From contig JAQFWX010000003.1 in the NCBI GenBank assembly GCA_027605045.1, positions 1,488,001 through 1,552,000 on the forward strand: 64,000 nt of DNA, given 5' to 3'. The notes beneath the pieces are model-generated. The model worked only from the letters and a program-made list of their open reading frames with translations. It searched no databases and had not been told where the DNA came from. Positions 36,375-53,822 of the stretch are shown one piece after another. Numbering within the stretch: the stretch's first letter is position 1; the number at the start of each line of letters is the position of its first letter. Origin of the DNA: Phallus indusiatus (lineage: Eukaryota > Basidiomycota > Agaricomycetes > Phallales > Phallaceae). Position numbers and translations under genes: made by a program.

Positions 36375-36569
36375 CTAGTCGTACCGTGACTCCCAATCAT
36401 ACTTCCATCCACGTCCTTTCATCTCCTCGTTCAGATATCCATAATCCGGTTTGTCTTCAAATTCAAGGGACCTACAGCATTTAAAGAACTCAGTGAAACA
36501 AGGGGATTGAGCCAGTAAATCCATCATAGGCTTACCGCGTTTCATTTTTCCGATCTCGTCGACTCGGCT
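36375..36569 (-). pseudogene. casein kinase I C-lobe fragment
   Basis: A minus-strand piece of about 64 codons ends in a stop and carries the end of a CK1-type kinase domain: DEIGKMKRGKP, FFKCCRSLEFEDKPDYGYLNE and WKYDWESRYD. It matches the CK1 signature YCRSLxFxxKPDYxYL and the terminal W-x-YD motif. It is preceded by a plausible acceptor (TGCATGCAG ending at 36570) but no upstream kinase exon is present before the APH-like gene on the other strand. The first ~230 residues of the domain are missing, so this is a relic. It resembles the last exon of a CK1 gene. Confidence 0.7.
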
Positions 36570-36771
36570 CTGCATGCAAAAGAAACATTATACATTATGG
36601 CTTGCAAAGACCGGTGTGCCCTGGTGTGCCATACACTGACGCACTGACGTAACATCTGTTGATGACATCACCCAGCGTATTTCAATATCCGACGCAACCC
36701 GCACGCATTGTTTCAGCATTCTTCATTCATATCCTTTGGTATATAATTACGCCCAGGACCAATCTGCATTG

Positions 36772-37752
36772 ATGTCTCAATTATCGGCAATGACGCAAGA
36801 TGAGTTAGCCGCTTTTGAAACCTACATTGTCGATACTTGCAGAGAATATGAGCGAGTTCATTTGCAAGATAAAGGATACAGGCGCTGTGTGGTAATGGGA
36901 CCGAACTACTTCGTCAAGTTCGACGCCTGTGGGATTCTATGGCCTGTAATTCTGACGCAGGACTATATTTATCAGTATACCAAATCCGACGTGAATGCAC
37001 CACGCGTTCCCGAGATTTTACATTTCTTCCGAAAAGAAGGAATGGCGTACGCAGTGATGGAATGTGTCAACTTTACTATACCTCCTGTCCTAGAAACGGC
37101 GGCAGAAAAGGCGGCAGCAGCTCTCAGCTGGCTTTCTAAGGTTCCAGCACCTCCCGGTCATACGAGAATTGGCCCCTTGGGGAACGGTTGCGCCCGCCAT
37201 CGGCTCTTCAAAGACAATCAAGCGCCTCTTCCTTTCTCAAGCATAGAGGCCTTGGAACGGTACTTGAACAAAGTGCGTCTGTACTTATATTTTGTCCATC
37301 TATTTACACAAACTTTGGTTTAGGCGGGTAAAACGTGCAGACCCCGAACCCAGCCCATAGAACCCGTCATGATCAGCCACGAGAAGCTAATTTTCATCCA
37401 ATCTGATATGGATCCGAGTAAATTTGGTGTAGACGACGAAGGGAAGACGGTCCTTTTGGATTTCGGCAGCGTGGGGCTCTTGCCAGAATCTTTCGCCGTT
37501 TTTACTATGTCTTCATGCAACACTTTCATCGCCGCTGTCTCTAGGTACCTAAATTGGCCACCCTCTAATAGTAATCAAAAATCGATGGCCATCATCCGTG
37601 GATTTTTATGGATGGTGTCCGATCAAAGCCTTGGTGCGTCGGATTATATTTTACGTTGGGTGTTAACTGACGTTCGCATAGGTCTGGATGAAGACGGCTA
37701 TCCCCAACAGCAAATTAGGACTGCTCCCACTTTTATGCGCCTGACAAAATGA
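36772..37752 (+). CDS. APH-like phosphotransferase family protein
   Basis: Predicted 293-residue protein from three exons (36772-37272, 37324-37633, 37682-37752). It belongs to the aminoglycoside-phosphotransferase-like (APH/choline-kinase fold) families that are abundant in agaricomycetes. Visible motifs are YFVKFD (ATP-side lysine), YAVMECVNF (hinge), FIQSDMDPSKFGVD (catalytic loop, in the position of HGDxxxxN; here QSDMDPSKF), and VLLDFGSVGLLP (metal-binding DFG-like). The histidine of the catalytic loop is replaced by glutamine, the asparagine by lysine. The natural substrate is unknown; antibiotic resistance should not be assumed. The 48-nt last intron is frame-neutral and free of stops, so it might be retained. 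The ATG at 36772 is the first in frame. Confidence 0.8.
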
Positions 37753-38501
37753 CCTGAAATGATAGCATCGTTCCTTCCCAATTCTGAATTCTGTCAATCT
37801 CGAAAACAGCGTTCAGTTCCTACGCCAATTGATCTTCCAACGATTTCCGCTTACATTACTTGTTGTCCAATGTTTGTTCGTAAAGACAGGTCGAAATTTT
37901 ACTAACACACAAAAAGAGGCCGGCTCTTCCTTGTCCCAAAACTAGATCAGCACACGGGACCATTGCATAAAGGCTCAACGATTCGGCTTTCAGACGTTGG
38001 GAAAGGATGCCTTGATTATAGAGAGAAATCTTACTGGCCCAACCCTTTTTGCTCGGTTTTCTAGTTATACTGTACCTTTGTCGGTCTACAACAACGGCGC
38101 GATGGCTTTTAGCAACAATAATAGAGATATCAAAGGCGCTCTACGCGGGATTCAGGCCGCCTCTACCACAGGATCTTTGTCTTATATTGTGCATACCTCC
38201 AATGCCTCGATCAAGGAAGACTGCGTCCGTCAGAAGGCACCTTCGAATCCATGCCATCACTGTCCTCAATCGGATAATGTTTACGTAGTTCTCGGGCGTG
38301 TACACGGTATGAAACCGTTCGATTGTATTGCACACGAAAAGGGAGTGTTATTATCGGAGTCTCAACTATCTTGCTTGAACATACACAAACTGGGAACCTC
38401 AATATCGTATCCTTGTATATTCTTCCTGATGGTACAAACGAAACTACAAACAGGCAATTATCATTTCAAGAAACATCTTCCAACATTTTCCCATTTTCTT
38501 A
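37753..38501. other. intergenic, one unassigned frame
   Basis: A + strand frame open from about 37997 to 38575 has no early ATG and no recognised domain. It overlaps the end of the methyltransferase gene on the other strand. I do not call it as a gene. Confidence 0.45.
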
Positions 38502-40034
38502 TCAATGCGCGCAGGCTGCATCTCTTTCGGCAACAAGAACAACCATCTGGGAAAAGATCTCCCCCAAAGGTCTAAACAAAAACTGAACCCTCAAAAGCTC
38601 CTTGAAACGTCTCTCTAATTCTACCCGGACGTCGACATTGACAGTGCAGACTCTGGACAGCAAACGTGCTGCAAACGCAATTCTCTCCTCTCCTTCAAGA
38701 GCACCACCAAATTCGAGAGTACATCCAGCATTCAAATATCGTACTCTATCAAACCCATGCGCTTTGCATTTCTTTTCGGCCTCTTGTAATAAATAACCAC
38801 TATGATATCCGAATGGAATATCATTCTTGTGAGCTTGCTTCAGCATGTTCACTGATTCGTTGTCGGGGGCGCATTCGACAATAGCGATTTTGGCGGGCCC
38901 GGTCGGTTTGATCGCTTGTATTGCGTAATCGAGATAATCTCCACGTGAAAGAGCAGCATAGAGGACGCCATCTCCAAATAAAACACCGTCAAAAGAGGCG
39001 AGTTGAACATCGGGGGAAGGTAATTCTGATATCTGTTGTACTTCAACGATTGATCCTTTGATGACTACGTGCGGCAGAACGTTGAATACGAAGAAGGTTC
39101 CGAATATGTCAAAACCAACCTTACCTGGAGTTATTTGGCCTGCCACAGAGAGTACACTCCCGCAATTGGGTCCCTGAGCAAAGGCACCAACTATAATCTC
39201 TTTCAGTTTGACCGTGTCTAATTTTCCTCTCAACTCATCCCAGGCATCGACATCTCGAAATTCTGACAAAATCCTACCATCGACCATGTCGGGAACAGGA
39301 AACGGTCCAAAAAACGAATTCTCCTGAACCTTCTTGGCTGTGATATAAAACTGCACGTCCGGAACAGATTCATCCGCTCTGTAAATCACACGACGGTTCA
39401 CATCGACGATTTCCAGCCCCGTGGACTTGATTAAATCAATCCATGCATCTTCCCGCCCGAACGAAGAATCTTCAAACTGGTATCCGAGAAAATCAGTCGT
39501 TATACCTTCGGCCCAACCGCGCTCGTCAAATTCGCGACTACATCTTGTCAAATCGCGTTGGTTATAAGACATGCCGATAATGACTATCCCCTCTTTCTTC
39601 GCCCAGCGAGTGAATTTGTAGAGCAGTGATCTGACTTGGGACACCGACATGGTATACAGACAATGGGAGGCGACAATCACATCATAGCAAGGAACCTCGA
39701 TACCGGACTCGGAAGGCTCCCAGGCCGTCATGTTAGCCTGCAAAAATTTCGCGTAGGGAGCATTCTTACGAGCGATATCGAGCATACCATTCGAAGCGTC
39801 AATAGCGGTAATGTCATGTCCGTTACTAGCGAAAAAGGCTGTTATAGGTTTGCCAGGTCCACACCCTACTTCGAGTACACGAGAGTGCGGTTTGATATGT
39901 CCAAGAGAAGTGAGACGGTCAAGTGCGTTTTGAGTGTGCTCATTGTGGAGAAGCACAAAGTCGTAATAGACCGTGCAGACGGTATCGTAGGCTTTCTGAG
40001 AGAAGCCATAGCCACTGCCCTGCGTTGAGGACAT
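38502..40034 (-). CDS. SAM-dependent methyltransferase, two-domain (copy 1)
   Basis: Predicted 490-residue protein from two exons (40034-39125, 39064-38502). The intron is 60 nt, frame-neutral and stop-free, but alignment with the neighbouring paralogue supports its removal. Residues about 50-160 form a class I methyltransferase core: VLEVGCGPGKP (motif I, SAM binding), ITAIDAS (acidic loop), ANMTAWEP and YDVIVASHCLY. A second half (about 300-490) contains FDGVLFGDGVLYAA, DYLDYAIQAIKPTGPAKIAIVE and LQEAEKKCKAHGF, conserved in both copies, which looks like a degenerate second Rossmann-type domain. No signal peptide, so probably cytosolic. Substrate unknown; secondary metabolism or small-molecule methylation is possible. 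It is a tandem paralogue of 40660-42173 in the same orientation. Confidence 0.85.
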   Translation of the reverse strand: MSSTQGSGYGFSQKAYDTVCTVYYDFVLLHNEHTQNALDRLTSLGHIKPHSRVLEVGCGPGKPITAFFASNGHDITAIDASNGMLDIARKNAPYAKFLQANMTAWEPSESGIEVPCYDVIVASHCLYTMSVSQVRSLLYKFTRWAKKEGIVIIGMSYNQRDLTRCSREFDERGWAEGITTDFLGYQFEDSSFGREDAWIDLIKSTGLEIVDVNRRVIYRADESVPDVQFYITAKKVQENSFFGPFPVPDMVDGRILSEFRDVDAWDELRGKLDTVKLKEIIVGAFAQGPNCGSVLSVAGQITPGKVGFDIFGTFFVFNVLPHVVIKGSIVEVQQISELPSPDVQLASFDGVLFGDGVLYAALSRGDYLDYAIQAIKPTGPAKIAIVECAPDNESVNMLKQAHKNDIPFGYHSGYLLQEAEKKCKAHGFDRVRYLNAGCTLEFGGALEGEERIAFAARLLSRVCTVNVDVRVELERRFKELLRVQFLFRPLGEIFSQMVVLVAERDAACAH

Positions 40035-40659
40035 GAAGTCAGATGGGGAGAAGAAAAAGCTGCTGGTTTTGGTACGATGTTGGCAGATTTTTAAACACCA
40101 AGGAGCATTCTTTCAGGACTAGGAACAGAGTGTGGTCATCGGACAATGAGCAACATCACTATCAAGAATCACTAGTCATGCAAATACTGAATTAGATGGG
40201 GGTATATATGAACATTTGTCATTGTCAATGAAAGAACCATACATAAGTGCTGTCGTTATTATTGAATCTCATATTGAGAGACCACATTGGCAATTCGAAT
40301 TCCTTCTAGACTTTTCCGATTTTTTACATCTGCATGCTTCTCACTACTTGTGAAGTGTTCAGCATTACTAAATTAGTTGTCGTGAATAGGAAAAAGAGAA
40401 AATATCATAATATAAATTAATAATGGGAGTGTCCCGGTATGCAGCGTGAAAATTAAGACATGATCGATACAAGTGCAAATCTGGCTTGCACACAAAAAAA
40501 AAAACTCGGTGCTTATCTGGTTTTATTCACTTATTTCTAAATCACATATACGTATACAATATATCCAAGATACATTCCACATTATCCATGTGCTCCACTG
40601 ATATCCGAACAATGTAATGTTCTTGGTAATCAATTTGACGTCCTTCTCAAGCTTCGCAC
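40035..40659. other. intergenic between methyltransferase paralogues
   Basis: 625 AT-rich bases between the tandem copies, containing the promoter of copy 1 and the 3' UTR of copy 2. No supported frame. Confidence 0.6.
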
Positions 40660-42173
40660 TCAGCTGCGTTCTGCAATGAGAAGAACAGCTTGAGACGCAA
40701 TTTCCCCATGCGACTTGAATAAAAACTGTATCCTCAAAAGTTCCTTCAATCGCCCTTCCAATTGTGCCTGAACACTTGCATCATCCGTCAGAATCCTAGC
40801 AAGAAGCTGCGCCACGGTCCCAATCTTCTCCTCGCCTTCGACGGTACCAAAGTTAATAAGACTCCGAATATATGAGTGATTTATCTTCTGAAATCCGGCA
40901 GCTTTGCATTTCTTCTCCGCTTCCCTTAAAATGTAACCATGGTGTATACGTGGAAAATTGAGTCCCTCGGTAGCTTTATTGAATAAGTTCGTCAACTCGT
41001 TATCAGGAGCACCCTGAATGACAATCATTTTGGCGGGACCAGTCGGTGAGAGTGCTTGGATCGCACGGTCAAGATAATCTTCAGGTGAAGGTACAGATTG
41101 GAGGATGGCACCGAGCATAATTCCATCGTAGGAACCGGGTTCGATGTCAGGAGAGGACAGATCTGTCGTTTGATGTATCTCAAGATTAAGGGCCTTGGGT
41201 ACTGAGGACGTAGCAGTAGCATTAAAACAAAACAGACTGTCTGAGAATACTATTTATAAAACTTACTAGGGGGAGAAGGAGTGATCGACTCAGTGAAGAA
41301 AAGCACTTTGTGGCAGCTAGGCGGTTGAAGTAGCCCTGCAATCACGGCCTTCCTGACAACGTCTGCATCAAGTTTAGCCGTCAACGCAGCCCAAGCATCG
41401 TGCTGAAGTTTCAGAGGACCATTGAACTTTTCGGGAATAGGGAATGGCCCTATAAGCGGATTCTCCTGGACTCTCCTCGATGTGATATAAAACTGTTGAT
41501 CTGGTGTAGAATTGTTGGCTTTCGTGCATATTGCACGATCAACCTCGACGATCTCCAATCCCGTAGACTTCATCAACTCGACCCACGCAGCTTCCGTTCC
41601 GAACGTGGCATCGTAAAAGTCGTATCCGAGAAAATTATTATGAAAACCTTCTACCCAACCGTGTTCGTCGAACTTGGCATTACGACTGTCCAGAGTTCCT
41701 TGGTTATAGGACATGCCGATGACGACGAGACCGCCTATTTTGACACATCGCGACATCTTATATACTAGAGACTTGATTTGAGCAATCGAGAGGTTGTAAC
41801 AACAATGAGATGCGATTGCTAAGTCGTATAGACTGGATTCGGAGGGCTCCCAAGTAGTCATATCGACTTGTTGGAACTTGGCGTTGGGAACATGTGCGGT
41901 AGCCTGACTGAGCATACCAGCCGAATGGTCTATACCAAGGACGTCGTGCCCATGGTCAGCAAAATGAGATGTAATGGGTCTGCCTGTTCCGCAACCCACA
42001 TCCAAAACACGAGATTGGGGTTTTAAGAATGAGGAGGTGAGACGATCAAGTACGATTTGAACATGTTCATGATGAGATACGAGTGCCTTTTGATAAACGG
42101 TGCTGATTTGATCGTAGGCTTGCTGGGAAAAAGCGAAGCCAGTACCTCCTGTTGTAGTCTCCGGTGCGGTCAT
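40660..42173 (-). CDS. SAM-dependent methyltransferase, two-domain (copy 2)
   Basis: Predicted 482-residue protein from two exons (42173-41267, 41201-40660) with a 65-nt intron at the same position as in copy 1. Class I core: VLDVGCGTGRP, VLGIDHS, VDMTTWEP and YDLAIASHCCY. The shared C-terminal half has YDGIMLG, YLDRAIQALSPTGPAKM, LREAEKKCKAAGF and LKELLRIQFLF. The two copies align from end to end, so they arose by whole-gene tandem duplication and have since diverged substantially. Upstream ATG context CATAATGAG-type on the minus strand is ordinary. Substrate unknown. Confidence 0.85.
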
Positions 42174-42839
42174 AATGAGTAAAACTTGGGAAATTGCAGT
42201 GACAGAAGAGAAACAAGTTGCTTACGGTGTCTTTTTTATCTGTTTATTTTAACCATACCCGTCCCAATCGTTCAACGCAACTCGGGGTGGAATACCCATT
42301 TATCGATCCATGGCGGTACGCAGATATGCCCGAGACGCTTAGCAAGCAGCGTAAATCTACAGCTCGGCAGCATAATGATACAGCAAGGACTTCCGAATGC
42401 GTGGCCCTTTTTTTCATGTAGCATATTCGTGAAATTCCGTCACGAAATTTGAGACTTACACTGATCCTCTCTGGAAAAGTTTGATGAAAAAGTGATCCAC
42501 CGGTCGGTTACTGGTGGCCGGTCTCATCAATGTTTAGGGCCATAGCAGGCCATAACATTCAAATCCAGCCCTTCCAGCGAATGTGGTGAAAATTACAGGA
42601 AAATTTATCTTTCATTGGAAACAGACCCTGCAACAGCTATAATGGCTTCGAGTGAGGATCCAACCAGTCTTCAAAGCTAGCCGGGTAGAAGGACAAGTGA
42701 CGGGAGATAAAAAAAACCCCTCAGGCTGGACAGGCTTGAGGTCCATATTGAGAAATTCACGCGTCACATCCAGGTTTCGCCGAGTAAATCCAATTTTGAG
42801 AAAAAAAAATAGAAAGTGGAGGTGTGTAGAAAACATAAT
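42174..42839. other. intergenic, nothing supported
   Basis: 665 bases between methyltransferase copy 2 and the 3' end of DPM1. It includes a small imperfect palindrome around 42497-42527 (CCACCGGTCGG ... TGGTGGCCGG). No coding signal. Confidence 0.55.
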
Positions 42840-44323
<1,484 letters not shown>

Positions 44324-44398
44324 GGTGATAGTAATGACTCTAGGTAGCGCGCCTTTTCGTCCTCGAATACAAAATCCTGACCAACTGAATTTCAAAGC

Positions 44399-45707
44399 CT
44401 ATAGATAAGAGCTTGAAAACTCGTGCATCGTAGAATTCTCTTCCGTCCGTTCGCTTATTCCCTCAGCCGTATCTGCTTCCTCTTCTGCATCGCAGATGCA
44501 CAATCCCTTCAACCACGCCTTTTCAACAACCGCGAGAACCATTCCTTCAGCCATGACGTCTACTGGGTCCTCTTCTTCGAAAAGCCGTGGAAGGTCGTAA
44601 AGCAGATCAGCAGCCATTACCGCAAGTGTCGTCGAACCGTTGTCTTCAATCGGCCTTTGCGGTAAATCCTCCAGCGCGAGGTTTATGATTGCACAATGAT
44701 ACCACAACGAATCCTTCCGTGCCAGTCTTCGCAGCCCTTCATTCAGTGTTCCAGCTGTTTCAGAAATGCTTTTCTTTCCCCACAAACATGATATTTCTCT
44801 CGCGGTCTCAAGGACCAGAAATTCCCGTATTTCTCGCGCCCCCCCCCCAAGACTATGCAGACACTCCAATAGTTGTTGTATGGCGCGCAACATACTCGGA
44901 CGAGTGTCCACCTCCGCTTCTTTATTCTTCTCGTCACTAGTTGATGACTCGAAAATCTTCGTCGAAGTCAAATGAAATCCTTGGATAATCGGCCTCAGTA
45001 TACCAAGACAGAGTTCTTCCATAATATCGGATAAAACCGCGCAACGAGGTGCTAAGGGAAATGTTGAACGTAAAAGAGAAAGGAGCAGCTCCCGAAAACT
45101 GTCTGCGACGTGTATGCTTGTAGAGCGAAAGATAGTAGGCCCATTCCTGAACAGAAGAGCGTCGAGTAGTTTTCCCAATGCCTTCAATGACCTTTTTACG
45201 TTTGGAATCAAGACTGTCTCTGTGTTAAATTCGCCCATTTCCGAGATACCGTTCGTATTGGTGTTCTTCAATGTATGAAAGGAGCTTAGAATATCGAACG
45301 AATCCCGTAGCAAGGGGAGTCCAGGCCCTGACGTTACCACTAGAATCAATATTGGTTCGAGAGGGTGTAGATGCGTGCAAAAGTATACCCGAACCTAATT
45401 CATCTAGTAATCTCCTCAACGAAGTCGGATCCGCAACAGTAGCCTTCGATTCGACTTTTCTTTTTTTCTTGGGAGCCGAGGCCTGTGAGGATGAAGGGTT
45501 GTCCGTCTGCTTTGATGTTTTGGCTGCCAATAATTCTGTCCGTAGCTGGTTAGACTCAATGTTTTTGAAGTAGTCCTTTTGATGTTGCACACCTATCTCA
45601 TGTTTCTGCAGTCGAAGCTTCAAAGACTCATTCTCCTTCTCCAGTGCCAGTGCGCGTATCCGCCATTGATCCTGCTCCGCTCTTGTTGGTACCTTTTCAG
45701 GCTGCAA
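44399..45707 (-). CDS. nuclear coiled-coil protein of unknown function
   Basis: Predicted 416-residue protein from two exons (45707-45250, 45191-44399). The 58-nt intron was placed at GTATCT..AAAAAG because only this acceptor restores the frame. Residues about 10-65 form a charged coiled coil (ALALEKENESLKLRLQKHE). It is followed near residue 80 by APKKKRKVE, which contains the classical monopartite nuclear localisation sequence PKKKRKV. The C-terminal 260 residues look all-helical (LKALGKLLDALLF, SFRELLLSLLRS, MLRAIQQLLECLHSL) and end in an acidic tail. I do not recognise the family. A nuclear scaffold or chromosome-associated role is possible, but this is inference from composition only. 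No transmembrane or catalytic motif is seen. Confidence 0.75.
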
Positions 45708-46298
45708 TGGGAACTTTTCTCTTAAATCAAGTATATATGCTAGTTTGGTGTCGGTTTGCTGCTAAGAAAGACGTTTACGAAAAGCACCAACATGCCAGTG
45801 ATTGCTCTGAGGGTTTATTGCGGACAATACAGATTGCCTAACAGCGCGGTTTGTAAGAATCGTCAGAGTGGTGTAACTTTTAGGACTTACTATAGCAAGA
45901 ACCAAGGCGTTGTCAACCTTCTCCATGACAAGTTGATCTTTAAAAGAAGAGAAAAACGAAGGTCACGAAATGACATGTTTACTTAATACTAGTTGAACAT
46001 TCATACAACCGTCAATGAGACGAAACGAAACAAGGGCAGGCGCATATATTATAATTTACTTATGCTATTTAAAGAGTTCGATGTCTGTTACAATTTAGAA
46101 GACCTGCGAGAAAAAAAAAAGGCTGCCTGACTTAATCTATCAATACACTTGCGGTTTGCGGTTAAAGGAAAAGGAAAAGGAAAAACGTGAAGACTGTATG
46201 CTACCTTGAAAATGCGGAAATGAAATCGAAGGAATGAAAAAAGAAAAAAAAGGAGTGGTGGAAGCCGACGAATGGAACTGAAAGAAATATATGTTGAA
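45708..46298. other. intergenic, nothing supported
   Basis: 590 bases between two minus-strand genes. Contains a short GGAAAA repeat near 46163-46185 and a poly-A run near 46111-46120. Expected to include the promoter of the coiled-coil gene and the 3' UTR of the Sel1 gene. Confidence 0.55.
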
Positions 46299-48439
46299 TC
46301 ATAGAAATTTGGGTTTGTATATCCATGCGAGTCCGACGGAGCTTGCACCTTGCTCAACCTAAAATCCTTTAGAATGAGGCTCTAAAAAATGATAAAAAAA
46401 GGAAACTTACAGCTGCTCTATACCACTTGGCAGCTTCCTTTCGGTTCTTTTTGCAGCCCTTGCCATTGGCAAGACAGAATGCCAACTCCTGCTGAGCATC
46501 GACATCCCCTAAACGGGCTGCAACCTGAAAGTAGCTCTAAAGAAAAAATGTTCGATAAACCTGCAATACAGGACCCCGTATTGTAAAATACATACAAGAG
46601 CCATCTTCTCGTCCTTGCGGACCCCCCATCCATGGAAAAAACATTGACCCACTTCATAAATAGCAAGAACAAGTTCAGCCTAGAAGAATTAGTTATTTTT
46701 GTATTAATGAAGGAATCATAAAGCCAACGACGAACCTTTACAGCAACTTGTTCTTTGCCTTCTCTGGCCGCCTCCAGATCTTCCACAGCCGACTCTGCTG
46801 CTCGTCTCAACCATATAAACGCTGCCTTTTCATCTTTCTGCACGCCCCAAGCATGTCGGAGGGTTAAACCCCACATCAACATACCCACGCCACATCCTCC
46901 ATCCAATGTAGCTGCACGCTCAAAACACGCGGCCGAGTCTTGTAGTCGGTTAGCTTCATGGTGTTGTATTCCAAGGAGCAAGTACTCTTCAGCAGTGGGC
47001 GGTCCGGGTGTGACTGGTTTTGGAGTAGGTGCTTGCGAGCGGGGTGTCGCTCTGCCAGTGTTGTTAGAAGGAGAAGCATTTCGGTTGTTCATGATAACGC
47101 CAAACTCAGTTGAAGTTGGACCAGGTGTTGAAGGCGATGATGTACGACTTTCGTCAAGTTGATAATAAGAATAGGTAGAGTAAAGTGATAGTCGAGAAGT
47201 AATGCGTGGAGATGGTGGTGAGTTCGGGAGTCTGATATAATTCGACTCTGCGCGCTGTGCTTTTGATTGTGCATCACGGGAAGGCTGGGCGCTACCGATA
47301 TTGGTTATGACATTTGCTGGACTTGGATTTGGGCTTGGGCTTAGGCTTGGGCTTGGACTGGGGCCGTGCCGTCCTATAGGAGTGGCACTGCGCTGCCCCG
47401 GCTGTAAAGATGACGGAACGAGTCCATTGGGTGAAATGGGGCGAGTTGATGAGATCTGCGGCTGCGATTGCGATTGCAATTGTACAGGTGGTGACATTTG
47501 CACGCTGGAAGTGGCACCGTGATTGAACGGTGCTGACGTTTTAGATGAGAGCCCATTTAAATGAGCTGACTGAGCAGGACCTATTGGTGTTCCCGAACGA
47601 CTATCCGATGGGACCTGAGTCGGACCTTTAGCTCGATTGCGCTCCAAAACTTCCGACTTCTTCTGCTCATCTCCTTGATTAAAAAGACGTCTTGGTCGAG
47701 AAAAGTTGGAAACGCTATACTGGGTCGGCGCTCGGAGCGGAGCGCTTTGAGAAGAACCATCAATCGAGGGCCTGTCAGTGTTAAATGATCCCCGAATGGA
47801 CGATGAGGGAGATGAGACAATAACTTGAGGTAATGTTGATTGATCTGTGCCATTATTCGCACCGTTTGCGGCGATTAGATAGTTGGCAGAATTAATATCG
47901 GGATGCTCATCCTTGACAGTGTATACGGAGGCGGCTGATATATATGACGACCTTTGCTCATCAGGCACAATACCAGCCGACGACGGTATTGGCGAGGGAG
48001 GATCGGCTTGAGCCTTGTTCTTCATCGCGTCAATGACATACTGAAACCCCGGAGTTGAATATGTCAAGGTTTGAGAATCATAACTTGTATCATAAATACT
48101 GTCGTCTTCATCTCGGGACCAAACGTCTTCGTCCTTCTTGGAAGGTTTACTGGTTGCGGCCCGACCCACGGAATCGATTGAATAATCCTCGCGATAATCG
48201 AGATACGATGACGCTGCTGTGCTCGACGCAGAATGTGCTTTGAATCTTGTATGCAAGAGGGGAGAAGGGGGGCTGTGAGGTGTCACTCCCGTCGTCGCAT
48301 CTCCGTGGCGAATACCATATTTAGAGGTGCTTGGAGTGAAAAATCCGTCTGGGGATGCTAGCTTTCCAGAAGACTGTCTGCTCAAAATGTCGAGTGGCGA
48401 TCGTTGGTATAAAGACGTTGACACAAACGTATCAACCAT
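46299..48439 (-). CDS. Sel1-repeat protein, DSF2/SKT5-like
   Basis: Predicted 657-residue protein from four exons (48439-46736, 46679-46596, 46536-46411, 46358-46299). Residues 1 to about 480 are Ser/Pro-rich and presumably disordered, with SPSPSLSPSPNPSP repeats encoded by hexanucleotide-like DNA near 47318-47360. From about 490 come Sel1-like (TPR-related) helical repeats: LLGIQHHEANRLQDSAACFE, WGLTLRHAWGVQKDEKAAFI, AIYEVGQCFFHGWGVRKDEK, AFCLANGKGCKKNRKEAAKW and GLAWIYK. The four-exon model keeps the repeat register across each junction. Fungal proteins with this layout include DSF2 and chitin-synthase activators of the Skt5/Chs4 group. I favour a DSF2-type scaffold. The repeats act in protein-protein contacts, and no catalytic domain is present. 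Confidence 0.87.
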
Positions 48440-48651
48440 TAAAAAGAAAGAAGAAGTAAAAGGAAATAGTAGACTGGAAATGAATATAGGAAATCAAGAC
48501 AAGCATTGCCGGGTGCCGAATTATTATCTCTTCATTGTCCGGCGTCTAATTTAATTGAGCTGGCGTCTTGACAACAATTATCGCGACACTGATAATCTTG
48601 TTCTACATCTACGTCCACATAATTTACATGATATATATAATACACTGCCAT

Positions 48652-53697
<5,046 letters not shown>

Positions 53698-53822
53698 TGG
53701 ACGAAAGCTTCAACTTGCAAAGAGTGGCGAAACTGACTTCTAAAGGTGAAGTTTCTCTTAGCGCCCGGAGAATTACGTCAGCGGGATCTAAATTAAAAAT
53801 TCTCCTCAGTAAGAGAGGATCC
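53698..53822. promoter_or_regulatory. 125-bp divergent promoter, PRP16 / mitoribosomal protein
   Basis: The start codons of PRP16 (minus) and the L51/S25-type gene (plus) are 125 bases apart, so regulatory sequence must be shared or overlapping. No individual motif can be assigned. The + frame is open upstream of 53823, but family comparison favours the ATG there. Confidence 0.55.

Noticed and set aside
37997..38575. 192-codon + strand frame upstream of and overlapping the methyltransferase 3' end
   Set aside because: No early ATG, no domain, and it overlaps a well supported gene on the other strand.
46876..47860. Several frames on both strands within the Sel1-repeat gene
   Set aside because: Shadows of a Ser/Pro-rich coding sequence with biased composition.
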